A stretch of 64,000 nucleotides of DNA from Geobacter sp. Lineage in GTDB: Bacteria; Desulfobacterota; Desulfuromonadia; Geobacterales; DSM-12255. A program made the position numbers and the translations under genes. Below, one piece after another: positions 52,070 to 60,935 of this stretch. The notes beneath the pieces are model-generated. The model saw nothing but the letters and a program-made list of their open reading frames with translations, made no database searches and was not told the DNA's origin. Every line of letters starts with the position of its first letter. The first letter of the stretch is position 1. The DNA is taken from assembly GCA_009684525.1 (NCBI GenBank), contig WKKR01000006.1:1-64000 (forward strand). The letters run 5' to 3'.

Positions 52070-54001
52070 ATGGCCCCGAAGAAGATGGGCGAAATCCTGC
52101 TGGAGAACAAGCTGATCACGGAACTCCAGCTCGAAGAGGCGCTGGAGCTGCAGAAGCTGTATCCCGGGCAGACCATCGGCCAGCTGCTCTGCAAGCTCGG
52201 CTACCTCAACGAGTCCGACCTCGCCTATGTCCTGGAGCAGGCGGGCAAGCGGCAGCGGCTGTCCGACATCCTGGTGCGCGACAAGCTCATTACCAATGAG
52301 CAGTTGGGAAACGCCCTGGCTCTATCCAAGAAGGATGACGTGCCGCTCTACCGTGCGCTCTATAAACTACGCTACCTGGAAGAGCCGCATCTGGCGCGGA
52401 TCATTGCCGAGCAGTACGATCTTTCCTTTGTGCAGATCGACGTCCTGGAGATCGACCCCGATCTTGCCCGTTACATCAACGCCACCTTTGCCCAGAAGCA
52501 GAAGATCGTCCCCATCTCCCGCATCGGCACCACCCTGACCCTGGCCATGGTCTACCCGCTCAAGCTCCAGGAACTCAAGGACCTGGAGGCATCCATCCGG
52601 CACCGGATCATCCCGGTCATAGCCACGGAGAGCGATATTGCCAATGCCCAGCAGCGCCTCTACCGGCATTCGGCGCAGTCGCAGCCGGCTGCCGAGGAAT
52701 TTGTCGAAGAGTTCGCGGCTGACACCATCGGCGTCCTGTTGAGCGAGAGCGGCGCCCTTGACGAGCCCGACGTTGAGGAGGAGGTCCGCAAGGTCACCGA
52801 GCGCGACAGCGTCATCGTCAAGCTGGTGAACAAGATCATCTATGACGCCTGCCAGAAAAAGGCCTCGGACATCCACATCGAACCGTATCCCGGCAAGAAC
52901 GACGTGGTGGTCAGGATGCGCGTGGACGGGCGGTGTGCCGTCTACCAGCGGATTCCGTATCGCTACAAGTACGCCATCCCGTCACGGATCAAGATCATGG
53001 CCGATCTGGACATTGCCGAGCGGAGAAGGCCCCAGGACGGCAAGATCAACTTCAAGAAGTTCGGGCCGCTGGACGTGGAGCTGCGGGTCGCTACCATGCC
53101 GACTGCCGGACATCTGGAGGATGTGGTCATCCGTCTCCTCAATACCGGCACGACCGTTTCCCTGGAACAGGTCGGCTTTACCGAACGGAATGCGCGGGTT
53201 TTCAATGAGTCGATCCGCAAGCCACATGGCCTGATCCTGGTGGTGGGGCCGACCGGTTCCGGCAAGACCACCACCCTCCATTCGGCCATTGCCGGCATCA
53301 ATGCACCGGAGGTCAAGATCTGGACCGCCGAGGACCCGGTGGAGATAACCCAGAAGGGGCTGCGCCAGGTGCAGGTCAACCCGAAGATCGGCCTTACCTT
53401 TGCCGCGGCGCTCCGTTCGTTTTTGCGTCTCGATCCCGACGTGATCATGGTGGGGGAGATGCGCGACCTGGAGACCGCCTCCATCGCCGTAGAGGCCTCG
53501 CTGACCGGGCATCTGGTCCTTTCCACCCTCCATACCAACTCTGCCGCGGAGACGGTGACCCGCCTGCTGGAGATGGGGCTCGATCCGTTCAGCTTTTCCG
53601 ATTCGCTCCTCTGTGTGCTGGCCCAGCGACTGGTCCGCACCCTCTGTGCCGAGTGCAGGGAGATCTACACCCCCGGAGAGAGGGAGATTGCCGAGATCAT
53701 CGAAGAGTTCGGCACGGAGCAGTTCGCACTGACCGGCCTCGACCCGGCCGGCCTGAAACTGGCCCGTCCCCGAGGCTGCGCCCGGTGCGGCAACAGCGGT
53801 TATGCCGGCCGTCTCGGCATACACGAGCTCTTGGAGTGCACCGACGCGCTGCAGGGGCTCATCAAGAAAAAGGTGGATACAGATCTGGTCCGTCAGCAGG
53901 CAAGCGCCGACGGAATGACCACCCTGCGGCAGGACGGCATCCTCAAGGTCTTTCAGGGGTTGACCGACATGCACGAGGTGCGGCGGGTCTGCCTCAAATG
54001 A
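52070..54001 (+). CDS. GspE/PilB-type secretion ATPase with N-terminal MshEN domains
   Basis: A 643-residue ATPase. Residues 1-180 contain MshEN/GspE-N-like repeats (GEILLENKLITELQLEEALELQKLYPGQTIGQLLCKLGYLNESDLAYVLEQ and LSDILVRDKLITNEQLGNALALSKKD), a fold that binds c-di-GMP in MshE-type ATPases. The AAA core has DIHIEPY, the Walker A GPTGSGKTTT (393-402), Walker B RLDPDVIMVGEMRD, and the His box GHLVLSTLHTN. Zinc-type CxxC pairs lie at Cys526/Cys529 (CAECREI) and near 570 (CARCGNSGYAG). It drives a pilus or type II-like assembly; no pilin, secretin or inner-membrane platform gene is next to it. Confidence 0.9.
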   Translation: MAPKKMGEILLENKLITELQLEEALELQKLYPGQTIGQLLCKLGYLNESDLAYVLEQAGKRQRLSDILVRDKLITNEQLGNALALSKKDDVPLYRALYKLRYLEEPHLARIIAEQYDLSFVQIDVLEIDPDLARYINATFAQKQKIVPISRIGTTLTLAMVYPLKLQELKDLEASIRHRIIPVIATESDIANAQQRLYRHSAQSQPAAEEFVEEFAADTIGVLLSESGALDEPDVEEEVRKVTERDSVIVKLVNKIIYDACQKKASDIHIEPYPGKNDVVVRMRVDGRCAVYQRIPYRYKYAIPSRIKIMADLDIAERRRPQDGKINFKKFGPLDVELRVATMPTAGHLEDVVIRLLNTGTTVSLEQVGFTERNARVFNESIRKPHGLILVVGPTGSGKTTTLHSAIAGINAPEVKIWTAEDPVEITQKGLRQVQVNPKIGLTFAAALRSFLRLDPDVIMVGEMRDLETASIAVEASLTGHLVLSTLHTNSAAETVTRLLEMGLDPFSFSDSLLCVLAQRLVRTLCAECREIYTPGEREIAEIIEEFGTEQFALTGLDPAGLKLARPRGCARCGNSGYAGRLGIHELLECTDALQGLIKKKVDTDLVRQQASADGMTTLRQDGILKVFQGLTDMHEVRRVCLK

Positions 54002-54005
54002 CCGG

Positions 54006-54044
54006 CTCCCGCTCGTGCCGTCTCAGGCGAGGCACGAGCGGGAG
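54006..54044. repeat. Perfect 14-base inverted repeat after the ATPase gene
   Basis: CTCCCGCTCGTGCC (54006-54019), 11-base loop, GGCACGAGCGGGAG (54031-54044), five bases after the stop codon. There is no T-run, so it may be a Rho-assisted end, a stabilising hairpin or a protein-binding site in front of the pheA promoter. Confidence 0.7.
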
Positions 54045-54062
54045 TGGCAGGTTAAAAACCAT

Positions 54063-54091
54063 TTGCATTTTCCCCGCTGTTGCTTTAGAGT
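54063..54091 (+). promoter_or_regulatory. Probable promoter of the pheA-tyrA-aroA operon
   Basis: TTGCAT (54063-54068), 17-base spacer, TAGAGT (54086-54091), 46 bases before the GTG start of pheA. The leader is too short to hold a Phe-rich attenuator peptide, so attenuation of the classical kind is unlikely. Confidence 0.6.
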
Positions 54092-54137
54092 GGGCTCCCT
54101 CCAATCCCGAACCATCCCCCCGGCAGGTGAAATCCCA

Positions 54138-55214
54138 GTGGATGATCTGAAATCCTTGGAAGTGTTGCGTCAGGATATCAACGCGGTGGACGACCGCATC
54201 CTGGAACTGCTGAACCGTCGGGCCGGCCTGGTGATCGAGGTCGGCAGGCTGAAGACCAGGGAGAACCGCGATTTCCACGTGCCGAACCGCGAGCGGGAGA
54301 TCTACGAGCGGCTGGCTGCCGTAAATCCGGGGCCGTTTCCCACCGAAGCCCTGCGCAGCGTTTTCCGCGAGATCATCTCTGCCTCGCTCTCCCTGGAGTC
54401 GCCGATGAAGGTGGCCTTCCTCGGTCCGAAGGCAACCTTCTCCCATCTGGCAGCCATGCAGCATTTCGGGCTCTCCGCCGAGCTGGTGCCACAAAAGGCG
54501 ATCCCGGCGGTCTTCGAGGACGTGGAGAAGGGGCGGGCACTCTACGGCGTGGTGCCGGTGGAAAACTCCACCGAGGGGGTGGTTTCCCACACCCTGGACA
54601 TGTTCATGGAGAGCGACCTGAAGATCAACGCCGAGGTGCTCCTGGAGGTCTCCCACTTCCTCCTCTCCCGCACCGGCCGGATCGAGGACGTCAAAAAGAT
54701 CTATTCCCATCCGCAGCCCCTGGCCCAGTGCCGGCGCTGGCTTGCCGACAACCTTCCCAACGTGCCCCTCGTTGACGTGGCATCCACCACCCTGGCTGCC
54801 CAGATCGTCAGCGAGGATTATTCCGCCGCAGCCATTGCCAGCCAGTACGCCGCCTCGCTCTACGATCTCAAGGTGGTGCGGGAGCGGATCGAGGACCAGG
54901 TGAACAACGTCACCCGGTTCCTGGTGATCGGTTCGAAGGTGGCGGAGAAGTGCGGGAATGACAAGACCTCCCTGATGTTTTCGGTCAAGGACGAGCCGGG
55001 CATCCTCTACCGGATGCTGGCCCCCTTTGCCCAGCGCGGGGTCAACCTCTCCAAGATCGAGTCGCGCCCCAACAAGACCAAGGCCTGGGAGTATGTCTTC
55101 TTCCTCGACCTGGTCGGGCACATAGCCGATGCACCCGTGGCCGAGGCGGTGGAGGAGCTGAAAGGGTTCTGCCAGTTCGTCAAGATTCTCGGTTCCTATC
55201 CCAGAGCGAAATAG
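54138..55214 (+). CDS. pheA: Bifunctional chorismate mutase/prephenate dehydratase
   Basis: A 358-residue PheA. N-terminal AroQ chorismate mutase (VLRQDINAVDDRILELLNRRAGLVIEVGRLK, about 5-90), then a prephenate dehydratase domain (VAFLGPKATFSHLAAMQHFG, VPVENSTEGVVSHTLDMFM, AAIASQYAASLYDLKVVRERIEDQVNNVTRFLVIG with the catalytic Thr-Arg pair) and a C-terminal ACT domain (SLMFSVKDEPGILYRMLAPFAQRGVNLSKIESRPNK) that usually gives phenylalanine inhibition. It makes phenylpyruvate from chorismate. The GTG at 54138 gives the normal length; the frame opens at 54015 through non-coding sequence. Confidence 0.94.
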   Translation: MDDLKSLEVLRQDINAVDDRILELLNRRAGLVIEVGRLKTRENRDFHVPNREREIYERLAAVNPGPFPTEALRSVFREIISASLSLESPMKVAFLGPKATFSHLAAMQHFGLSAELVPQKAIPAVFEDVEKGRALYGVVPVENSTEGVVSHTLDMFMESDLKINAEVLLEVSHFLLSRTGRIEDVKKIYSHPQPLAQCRRWLADNLPNVPLVDVASTTLAAQIVSEDYSAAAIASQYAASLYDLKVVRERIEDQVNNVTRFLVIGSKVAEKCGNDKTSLMFSVKDEPGILYRMLAPFAQRGVNLSKIESRPNKTKAWEYVFFLDLVGHIADAPVAEAVEELKGFCQFVKILGSYPRAK

Positions 55215-55270
55215 ACGCGGAGGCTGCGGGTCCTTTCAAAGGCACCCCAGACCCTGCGACATCGGATGCC

Positions 55271-56146
55271 ATGCCATTAATTAATCGTCTTGCCATTGTC
55301 GGAGTGGGGTTGATCGGCGGTTCGCTGGCCCGGATTCTCCGCGAAAAGAATGAAGTCGGCGAGGTCGTCGGTATCGGCCGGGGGAAGGAGAACCTGGAGC
55401 GGGCCGTTGAACTCGGCGTTATCGACCGCTATTGCCATGACCCCCGTGAAGGGGTCGCGGGGGCGGACATGGTCTTTCTGGCCACGCCGGTCTGCACCAT
55501 TGCCGACCTGGTCAGGGAGATTGCGCCTGCCCTTGCGCCCGGCTGCGTCGTCACCGACGGTGGCAGCGTCAAGGGGGAGATCGTCTCTGCCTGCGAGCCG
55601 CTGATGCCGGAGGGGCGCCATTTCATCGGCGGTCATCCCATTGCCGGGACCGAGAAGTCCGGGGTCGAGGCCTCGTTTGCCGAGCTCTACCAGGGGCGGC
55701 GCTGCATCATTACCCCCACTGAGCGCTCGGATCGGCGCGCCCTGGAGACGGTGGTCCGGATGTGGGAGCTCACCGGCAGCGAGGTGGTGCTGATGGACGT
55801 GGCAAAACACGACCGGGTCGTGGCGGCCATTTCCCACCTGCCTCACATGGTGGCCTACAGCCTGGTCAATGCCGTCGGCGAATACGATGGCTGCGACGAG
55901 AACATCCTCAAGTATTCCGCCGGCGGTTTCCGGGATTTCACCCGCATCGCCTCGTCGGACCCGGTCATGTGGCGCGACATCGCCCTGATGAACCGGGACA
56001 GCGTCCTGGAGATGATGGATTTCTTTGCCGGCTACTATGCCGAGCTGCGTGAATTGGTAGCCAAAGGGGACGGGGAGGCGCTGGAGCGCTTCTTCGCCCG
56101 GTCGAAACAGTATCGTGACGGGCTGGTGGCCGGGACCTGGTCCTGA
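55271..56146 (+). CDS. tyrA: Prephenate dehydrogenase
   Basis: A 291-residue enzyme with an NAD-binding start (NRLAIVGVGLIGGSLARILREK), followed by DGGSVKGEIV, GGHPIAGTEKSGVEAS (with the catalytic His), ITPTERSD and SHLPHMVAYSLVNAVGE. It oxidises prephenate to 4-hydroxyphenylpyruvate for tyrosine. No fused mutase and no ACT domain are present. It follows pheA after 56 bases and precedes aroA by 23 bases. Confidence 0.94.
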   Translation: MPLINRLAIVGVGLIGGSLARILREKNEVGEVVGIGRGKENLERAVELGVIDRYCHDPREGVAGADMVFLATPVCTIADLVREIAPALAPGCVVTDGGSVKGEIVSACEPLMPEGRHFIGGHPIAGTEKSGVEASFAELYQGRRCIITPTERSDRRALETVVRMWELTGSEVVLMDVAKHDRVVAAISHLPHMVAYSLVNAVGEYDGCDENILKYSAGGFRDFTRIASSDPVMWRDIALMNRDSVLEMMDFFAGYYAELRELVAKGDGEALERFFARSKQYRDGLVAGTWS

Positions 56147-56169
56147 CCCGGCCGCGCAAAGGGGATACC

Positions 56170-57462
56170 GTGCAGAGCTATACCGTACAACCGGTGCAGG
56201 CGGTCCGCGGAGAGATCGCGGTGCCGGGAGACAAGTCGATTTCCCACCGTTCCATCATGCTCGGCTCGCTGGCCAGCGGAACGACCACTGTCCGCGGTCT
56301 TTTGCGGGGCGAGGACAATCTTGCCACCCTGCGGGCCTTCCAGGCGATGGGGATCGGGACCGAGGACGACGGCGACCTCCTGGTCATCCGGGGGAAAGGG
56401 CTCCATGGGCTGACCGAGCCGACCGACGTCATCGACTGCGGCAATTCGGGAACCTCCATCCGCCTCATCTGCGGCCTGCTCGCGGCCCAGAAGTTTTTCA
56501 CCGTTCTGACCGGCGACCAGTATCTGCGCCGCCGCCCCATGAAGCGGGTCATCGAGCCGCTCTCCCGGATGGGGGCACAGATCCACGGCCGTGCAGGTGG
56601 AGACAAGGCGCCGCTGGCCATCGTGGGGAAGAGGCTTACCGGCATCGACTACGCCTCGCCGGTGGCGAGCGCCCAGGTGAAGTCGGCCTTGATGCTGGCC
56701 GGGCTCTATGCCGACGGCGAGACCAGGGTGACGGAGCCGTCCCTTTCCCGCGACCATTCCGAGCGGATGTTCCGCTATTTCGGGGCCGATGTGACGACCT
56801 TTCCCGGCGGGGTAACGGTGCGCGGCGGCTGCGAGCTGGAAGGGCGCGAGATCGTTGTCCCCGGCGACATCTCCTCGGCCGCCTTCTTCATCGTGGCTGC
56901 CCTGATCGTCCCCGGTTCCGAGCTGCTGATCCGGGGGGTAGGGGTGAATCCTACCCGGACCGGCATCCTCGACATCCTCGCCGCCATGGGCGCATCCATC
57001 GAACTCGTCGACCAGCGGGAGCTCTCCGGCGAACCGGTGGCAGACCTCCTGGTGCGCTCCTCGGCTCTCAAGGGGATCGAGATCGGCGGCGACGTGGTGC
57101 CCAGGGCCATCGACGAGTTCCCGGTGATTGCGGTGGCTGCGGCACTCGCTTCGGGACGGACCGTGATCCGCGACGCCCGCGAACTGCGGGTCAAGGAGAC
57201 TGACCGGATCGCCGCCATGGCGGCTAATCTGCGCAAGGCCGGTGTTCCCGTGGAAGAGACCGACGACGGCATGGTCATCGACGGCGTCGAGGCGCTCTCC
57301 GGCTGTGCTGCCGAGAGCTGCGGCGACCACCGGATCGCCATGTCCATGCTGGTTGCCGGTCTGGCAGCACGTCAGGCCATAACCGTCGACGACACCGAGT
57401 GCATCGCGACCTCGTTTCCGACCTTCCTCCCGCTTCTGGAGCAGGTGGGGATATGCCGATGA
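56170..57462 (+). CDS. aroA: 3-phosphoshikimate 1-carboxyvinyltransferase (EPSP synthase), class II motif set
   Basis: A 430-residue EPSP synthase that joins phosphoenolpyruvate to shikimate-3-phosphate. It contains PGDKSISHR, CGNSGTSIRL, RRPMKR, SAQVKSALMLAGL, EPSLSRDHSERM, NPTRTG, RAIDEFPVIAVAAA, KETDRI and GDHRIAMS. The four motifs GDKS, SAQVK, RDHSE and NPTR are those used to define class II enzymes, which tend to be little inhibited by glyphosate; this property is inference. The start is GTG. The stop overlaps the start of cmk. Confidence 0.94.
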   Translation: MQSYTVQPVQAVRGEIAVPGDKSISHRSIMLGSLASGTTTVRGLLRGEDNLATLRAFQAMGIGTEDDGDLLVIRGKGLHGLTEPTDVIDCGNSGTSIRLICGLLAAQKFFTVLTGDQYLRRRPMKRVIEPLSRMGAQIHGRAGGDKAPLAIVGKRLTGIDYASPVASAQVKSALMLAGLYADGETRVTEPSLSRDHSERMFRYFGADVTTFPGGVTVRGGCELEGREIVVPGDISSAAFFIVAALIVPGSELLIRGVGVNPTRTGILDILAAMGASIELVDQRELSGEPVADLLVRSSALKGIEIGGDVVPRAIDEFPVIAVAAALASGRTVIRDARELRVKETDRIAAMAANLRKAGVPVEETDDGMVIDGVEALSGCAAESCGDHRIAMSMLVAGLAARQAITVDDTECIATSFPTFLPLLEQVGICR

Positions 57463-58172
57463 GCGGGCAAAAGCTTCGGCCCCGCGGGCTCATCGTTGCC
57501 ATCGATGGCCCGTCCGGCGCCGGCAAAAGCACCATTACCCGGCACCTGGCCGCGCTGCTCGACTATGTCCATATCGACACCGGCGCCATGTACCGTGCGC
57601 TCGCCCTGGCCGTCTCTCGTTCCGGAGTGCCGGTGGATGATGATGCGCAGGTGCTGGCGGTCTGCAAACAGTCTACGGTAGCCTTTTGCCGCAAACAGGG
57701 GCAGATTTGCGTCACGCTCAATGGCGAAGACGTCAGCGACCTGATCCGCACCCCGGAGATCAGCCTGCTCACCTCCCATATTGCCGGCATGCGGGGGGTT
57801 CGGGAGCTGCTTTTGACCCTGCAGCGGGAGATGGGACATGACGGCGGCGTTGTCCTGGAGGGGCGCGACATCGGCACCGTGGTCTTTCCCGATGCGGATG
57901 TGAAATTCTTCCTCTCCGCTTCGCCGGAAGAGCGGGGGAGGCGACGCTACCTGGAGCTGAAGGCCAAGGGAGAACCGGTCGACCTGGAGCGGACCATAGC
58001 CGAGGTCATCGCCCGTGACAACCAGGATACCGGACGGGACCACGCACCGCTCCGTCAGGCAGAGGATGCCATAGCCATAGATTCGACGGCCCTTTCCATC
58101 GACCAGGTGGTGGAGAGAATGGCGGGGGTCGTCAAAGAGCGCCAGCGCTCGGCCGGCCCGGCTGCAGCCTGA
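57459..58172 (+). CDS. cmk: Cytidylate kinase
   Basis: A 237-residue CMP kinase: P-loop DGPSGAGKST, YVHIDTGAMYRALAL, the CMP-binding EDVSDLIRTPEIS, LEGRDIGTVVFPDADVKFFLSASPEERGRRRYLE and RDNQDTGRDHAPL. It phosphorylates CMP and dCMP. I use the ATG at 57459, whose ATGA overlaps the aroA stop and has AGGTGGGG 9 bases upstream; the ATG at 57453 is also possible. Its place between aroA and ispH/rpsA is a conserved arrangement in this lineage. Confidence 0.94.
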   Translation: MSGQKLRPRGLIVAIDGPSGAGKSTITRHLAALLDYVHIDTGAMYRALALAVSRSGVPVDDDAQVLAVCKQSTVAFCRKQGQICVTLNGEDVSDLIRTPEISLLTSHIAGMRGVRELLLTLQREMGHDGGVVLEGRDIGTVVFPDADVKFFLSASPEERGRRRYLELKAKGEPVDLERTIAEVIARDNQDTGRDHAPLRQAEDAIAIDSTALSIDQVVERMAGVVKERQRSAGPAAA

Positions 58173-58205
58173 CCGGAAACGTTTTGTAGTTGTAGAGGAG
58201 AGTGC

Positions 58206-59054
58206 ATGGAAATCATCCAGGCCAAGCAGGCAGGTTTCTGCTTCGGTGTGAAGCGGGCGACCCAGATGGCCTTTGAAGCGGCGGACAAGGGGGGGCAGAC
58301 CTTTACCCTCGGTCCGATCATCCATTCCCCCCAGGTGGTGCAGAAGCTGGAAGAGATGGGGGTGCGGGTCCTGAAAAAGCTTTCGGAACTGGATACCGGT
58401 ACCATCATCATCCGCTCCCATGGCGTGACCTCCGAGGAGTTGGAAGAGGCGGTCTGCAAGGAGCTTGAGATCGTCGATGCCACCTGCCCCTTTGTCAAGA
58501 AGGCCCAGGAACATGTGCAGAGCCTTTCCTCGGCAGGGTACGACGTGGTGGTGGTGGGAGATGCCGACCATCCCGAGGTGCAGGGGATCGTCTCCTATGC
58601 CAAGGGAAAGGTCTACGTGGTCGGTTCCGGCGAAGAGGCGGCCCGGCTCCCCCGGATGGGGAAGATTGGTGTGGTGGCCCAGACCACCCAGTCGTTCGAG
58701 AATCTTGAGGATGTGGTGCGCGAGTGCCTGAAGCGAGCCGTAGAGATCCGGGTATTCCACACTATCTGCGATGCTACGGCAGTGCGCCAGGAAGCGGCAA
58801 AGGAGCTTGCCAAGCAGGTCGATTGCATGATAGTAATCGGTGGATTTAACAGCGCTAATACCAAGCGGCTGGCTGAGGTCTGTACCGAGCTTCAGCCCCG
58901 GACCTACCATATAGAAACAGCACAACAGCTTGATCCAGAATGGTTTGTTGCCGTTGAGCGGGTGGGGGTGACGGCCGGTGCGTCGACACCCAAATGGTTG
59001 ATCGATGAAGTCATGGAACGAATCAACCAACTTGACAAGGACAAAAACGGTTGA
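58206..59054 (+). CDS. ispH: 4-hydroxy-3-methylbut-2-enyl diphosphate reductase
   Basis: A 282-residue IspH (LytB), the last enzyme of the MEP isoprenoid pathway. The three Fe-S cysteines lie in KQAGFCFGVKRA, IVDATCPFVKKA and FHTICDATAVRQ. Other family stretches are YTLGPIIHSPQVV-type LGPIIHSPQVV, IRSHGV, VVGDADHPEVQG and VTAGASTPKWLI. Cytoplasmic enzyme with a 4Fe-4S cluster. It precedes rpsA by 76 bases. Confidence 0.95.
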   Translation: MEIIQAKQAGFCFGVKRATQMAFEAADKGGQTFTLGPIIHSPQVVQKLEEMGVRVLKKLSELDTGTIIIRSHGVTSEELEEAVCKELEIVDATCPFVKKAQEHVQSLSSAGYDVVVVGDADHPEVQGIVSYAKGKVYVVGSGEEAARLPRMGKIGVVAQTTQSFENLEDVVRECLKRAVEIRVFHTICDATAVRQEAAKELAKQVDCMIVIGGFNSANTKRLAEVCTELQPRTYHIETAQQLDPEWFVAVERVGVTAGASTPKWLIDEVMERINQLDKDKNG

Positions 59055-59130
59055 AATTTTTTCGTTTTGTGCTACCGTATGTCGGCTAAAAGCTGAGAAC
59101 GCAAAGAAACGTAACGGGGGTATCGTGTTG

Positions 59131-60885
59131 ATGAGTGAGGACAGGAACGTGGACAGAAGGAATGACGCACCGATCAAGCGCTTTGCCGATGTGGAGGATG
59201 ACCACGAGCAGGGAGCGCACGGTGAGTTCGCCGAGCTGTTCAATGACAGTATAAAGCAGCTGCAGGTTGGTGAGATCGTCAAGGGTATCGTCGTGCAGGT
59301 CAACCAGGATATCGTCCTGGTCGATGTGGGATACAAGTCGGAAGGATGCATCCAGGCCAGCGAGTTCCTCGATGAGGACGGCGCCCTGACCATCAAGGTC
59401 GGCGACGAGGTCCGGGTCCTGTTCGAGCGCGAAGAGAACGAGCGCGGCTATATCGTCCTCTCCAAGAAGAAGGCGGAAAGCCATCTGGCCTGGGAAAAGG
59501 TCAATGCTGCCGGCGGCGAAGGCGGCGTTATCGAAGGGAAGATCACCGGCAAGGTCAAGGGTGGCCTCACCGTCGACATCGGGCTTGCCGCGTTCCTCCC
59601 CGCCTCGCAGGTCGATCTGCGGCCCAGCGGGAACCTGGACAAGTACATCGGCCAGTCCGGCATGTTCAAGATCATCAAGATGAACCGGAAGCGGGGCAAT
59701 ATCGTCCTGTCCCGGCGCGTGCTGCTGGAAGAGGAGCGGGACAAGCTCAAGGAGCAGACCCTGGGGAACCTTGCCGAAGGGCAGGTCCTGGAAGGGATCG
59801 TCAAGAACATTACCGATTACGGCGCATTCGTCGACCTAGGCGGTCTGGATGGCCTGCTGCACGTTACCGATATGTCGTGGGGGCGCCTCAATCACCCCTC
59901 CGATGCGGTGAAGGTCGGCGAGAAGCTGACAGTCAAGGTCCTCAAGTACGACAGCGCCAAAGGGAAGATCTCCCTCGGTCTCAAGCAGACACTCCCCGAT
60001 CCCTGGATCACCGTGAACGACCGCTACCAGGTCGGTTCCATCGTCGAGGGAAAGGTCGTGAGCCTGACCGAGTACGGCGCTTTCGTCGCCCTCGAAGACG
60101 GCGTGGAAGGGCTGATCCATGTCTCCGAGATGTCGTGGACCCGTCGTGTCCGCCATCCCTCCGAGATTCTCACCGTCGGGGAAACCGTTCAGGCAGTGGT
60201 TCTCGGCGTCGATCCCAATAACCGCCGCATCTCCCTCGGCTACAAGCAGACCCAGGTCAATCCCTGGACGGTGATCGGCGATCGTTATCCGGTCGGGACC
60301 AAGATCGAGGGGCAGATCAAGAACATCACCGACTTCGGCATGTTCATCGGTATCGAGGACGGTATCGACGGCCTGGTGCATGTCTCCGACATCTCCTGGA
60401 CCAAGCGGATCAAGCATCCCGGAGAGATCTTCAGCAAGGGACAGTCTGTCCAGGCTGTCGTGCTGAATATCGATGTCGAGGGTGAGCGGCTCTCCCTGGG
60501 GATCAAGCAGCTTTCCCCCGATCCCTGGAGTGAGATCCCGCAGAAGTACAAGCCCGGCTCCCGCATTCGCGGCAAGGTATCCTCGGTCACCGATTTCGGC
60601 ATCTTCCTGGAGATCGAAGAGGGGATCGAAGGATTGGTCCATGTCTCCGAACTGACCCAGGAGAAACTGGCAACACCCAAGGGCTTTGCCGAAGTGGGGG
60701 ACGAACTGGATGCCATCGTCCTGAACGTCGACGTCAACGACCGCAAGATCGGTTTATCGATCAAATCCCTGCAGTCCGCCATCGAGAAGGCAGAGCTGGA
60801 AGACTACATGGGGTCCCAGAAAGAGGTCACCTCGAACCTCGGCCAGTTGCTGAGGGAAGGGTTCAAGAAAAACGGCGATAATTAA
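59131..60885 (+). CDS. rpsA: 30S ribosomal protein S1
   Basis: A 584-residue protein with six S1 domains, seen as repeats of VGEIVKGIVVQVNQDIVLVDVGYKSEG, EGKITGKVKGGLTVDIG, EGIVKNITDYGAFVDLGGLDGLLHVTDMSWGR, EGKVVSLTEYGAFVALEDGVEGLIHVSEMSWTR, EGQIKNITDFGMFIGIEDGIDGLVHVSDISWTK and RGKVSSVTDFGIFLEIEEGIEGLVHVSELTQEK. S1 recruits mRNA to the 30S subunit. The start at 59131 follows AACGGGGG; the frame opens at 59005 inside ispH. It is followed by ihfB, as in many bacteria. Confidence 0.95.
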   Translation: MSEDRNVDRRNDAPIKRFADVEDDHEQGAHGEFAELFNDSIKQLQVGEIVKGIVVQVNQDIVLVDVGYKSEGCIQASEFLDEDGALTIKVGDEVRVLFEREENERGYIVLSKKKAESHLAWEKVNAAGGEGGVIEGKITGKVKGGLTVDIGLAAFLPASQVDLRPSGNLDKYIGQSGMFKIIKMNRKRGNIVLSRRVLLEEERDKLKEQTLGNLAEGQVLEGIVKNITDYGAFVDLGGLDGLLHVTDMSWGRLNHPSDAVKVGEKLTVKVLKYDSAKGKISLGLKQTLPDPWITVNDRYQVGSIVEGKVVSLTEYGAFVALEDGVEGLIHVSEMSWTRRVRHPSEILTVGETVQAVVLGVDPNNRRISLGYKQTQVNPWTVIGDRYPVGTKIEGQIKNITDFGMFIGIEDGIDGLVHVSDISWTKRIKHPGEIFSKGQSVQAVVLNIDVEGERLSLGIKQLSPDPWSEIPQKYKPGSRIRGKVSSVTDFGIFLEIEEGIEGLVHVSELTQEKLATPKGFAEVGDELDAIVLNVDVNDRKIGLSIKSLQSAIEKAELEDYMGSQKEVTSNLGQLLREGFKKNGDN

Positions 60886-60935
60886 TGCGGAATACCGTCT
60901 CCCTGGTTGGCGGTGACGAAACAAGCGGAGGATGT

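Noticed and set aside
54092-54137. Phenylalanine attenuator before pheA
   Set aside because: The leader from the promoter to the start is only about 40 bases, too short for a Phe-rich leader peptide and competing hairpins.
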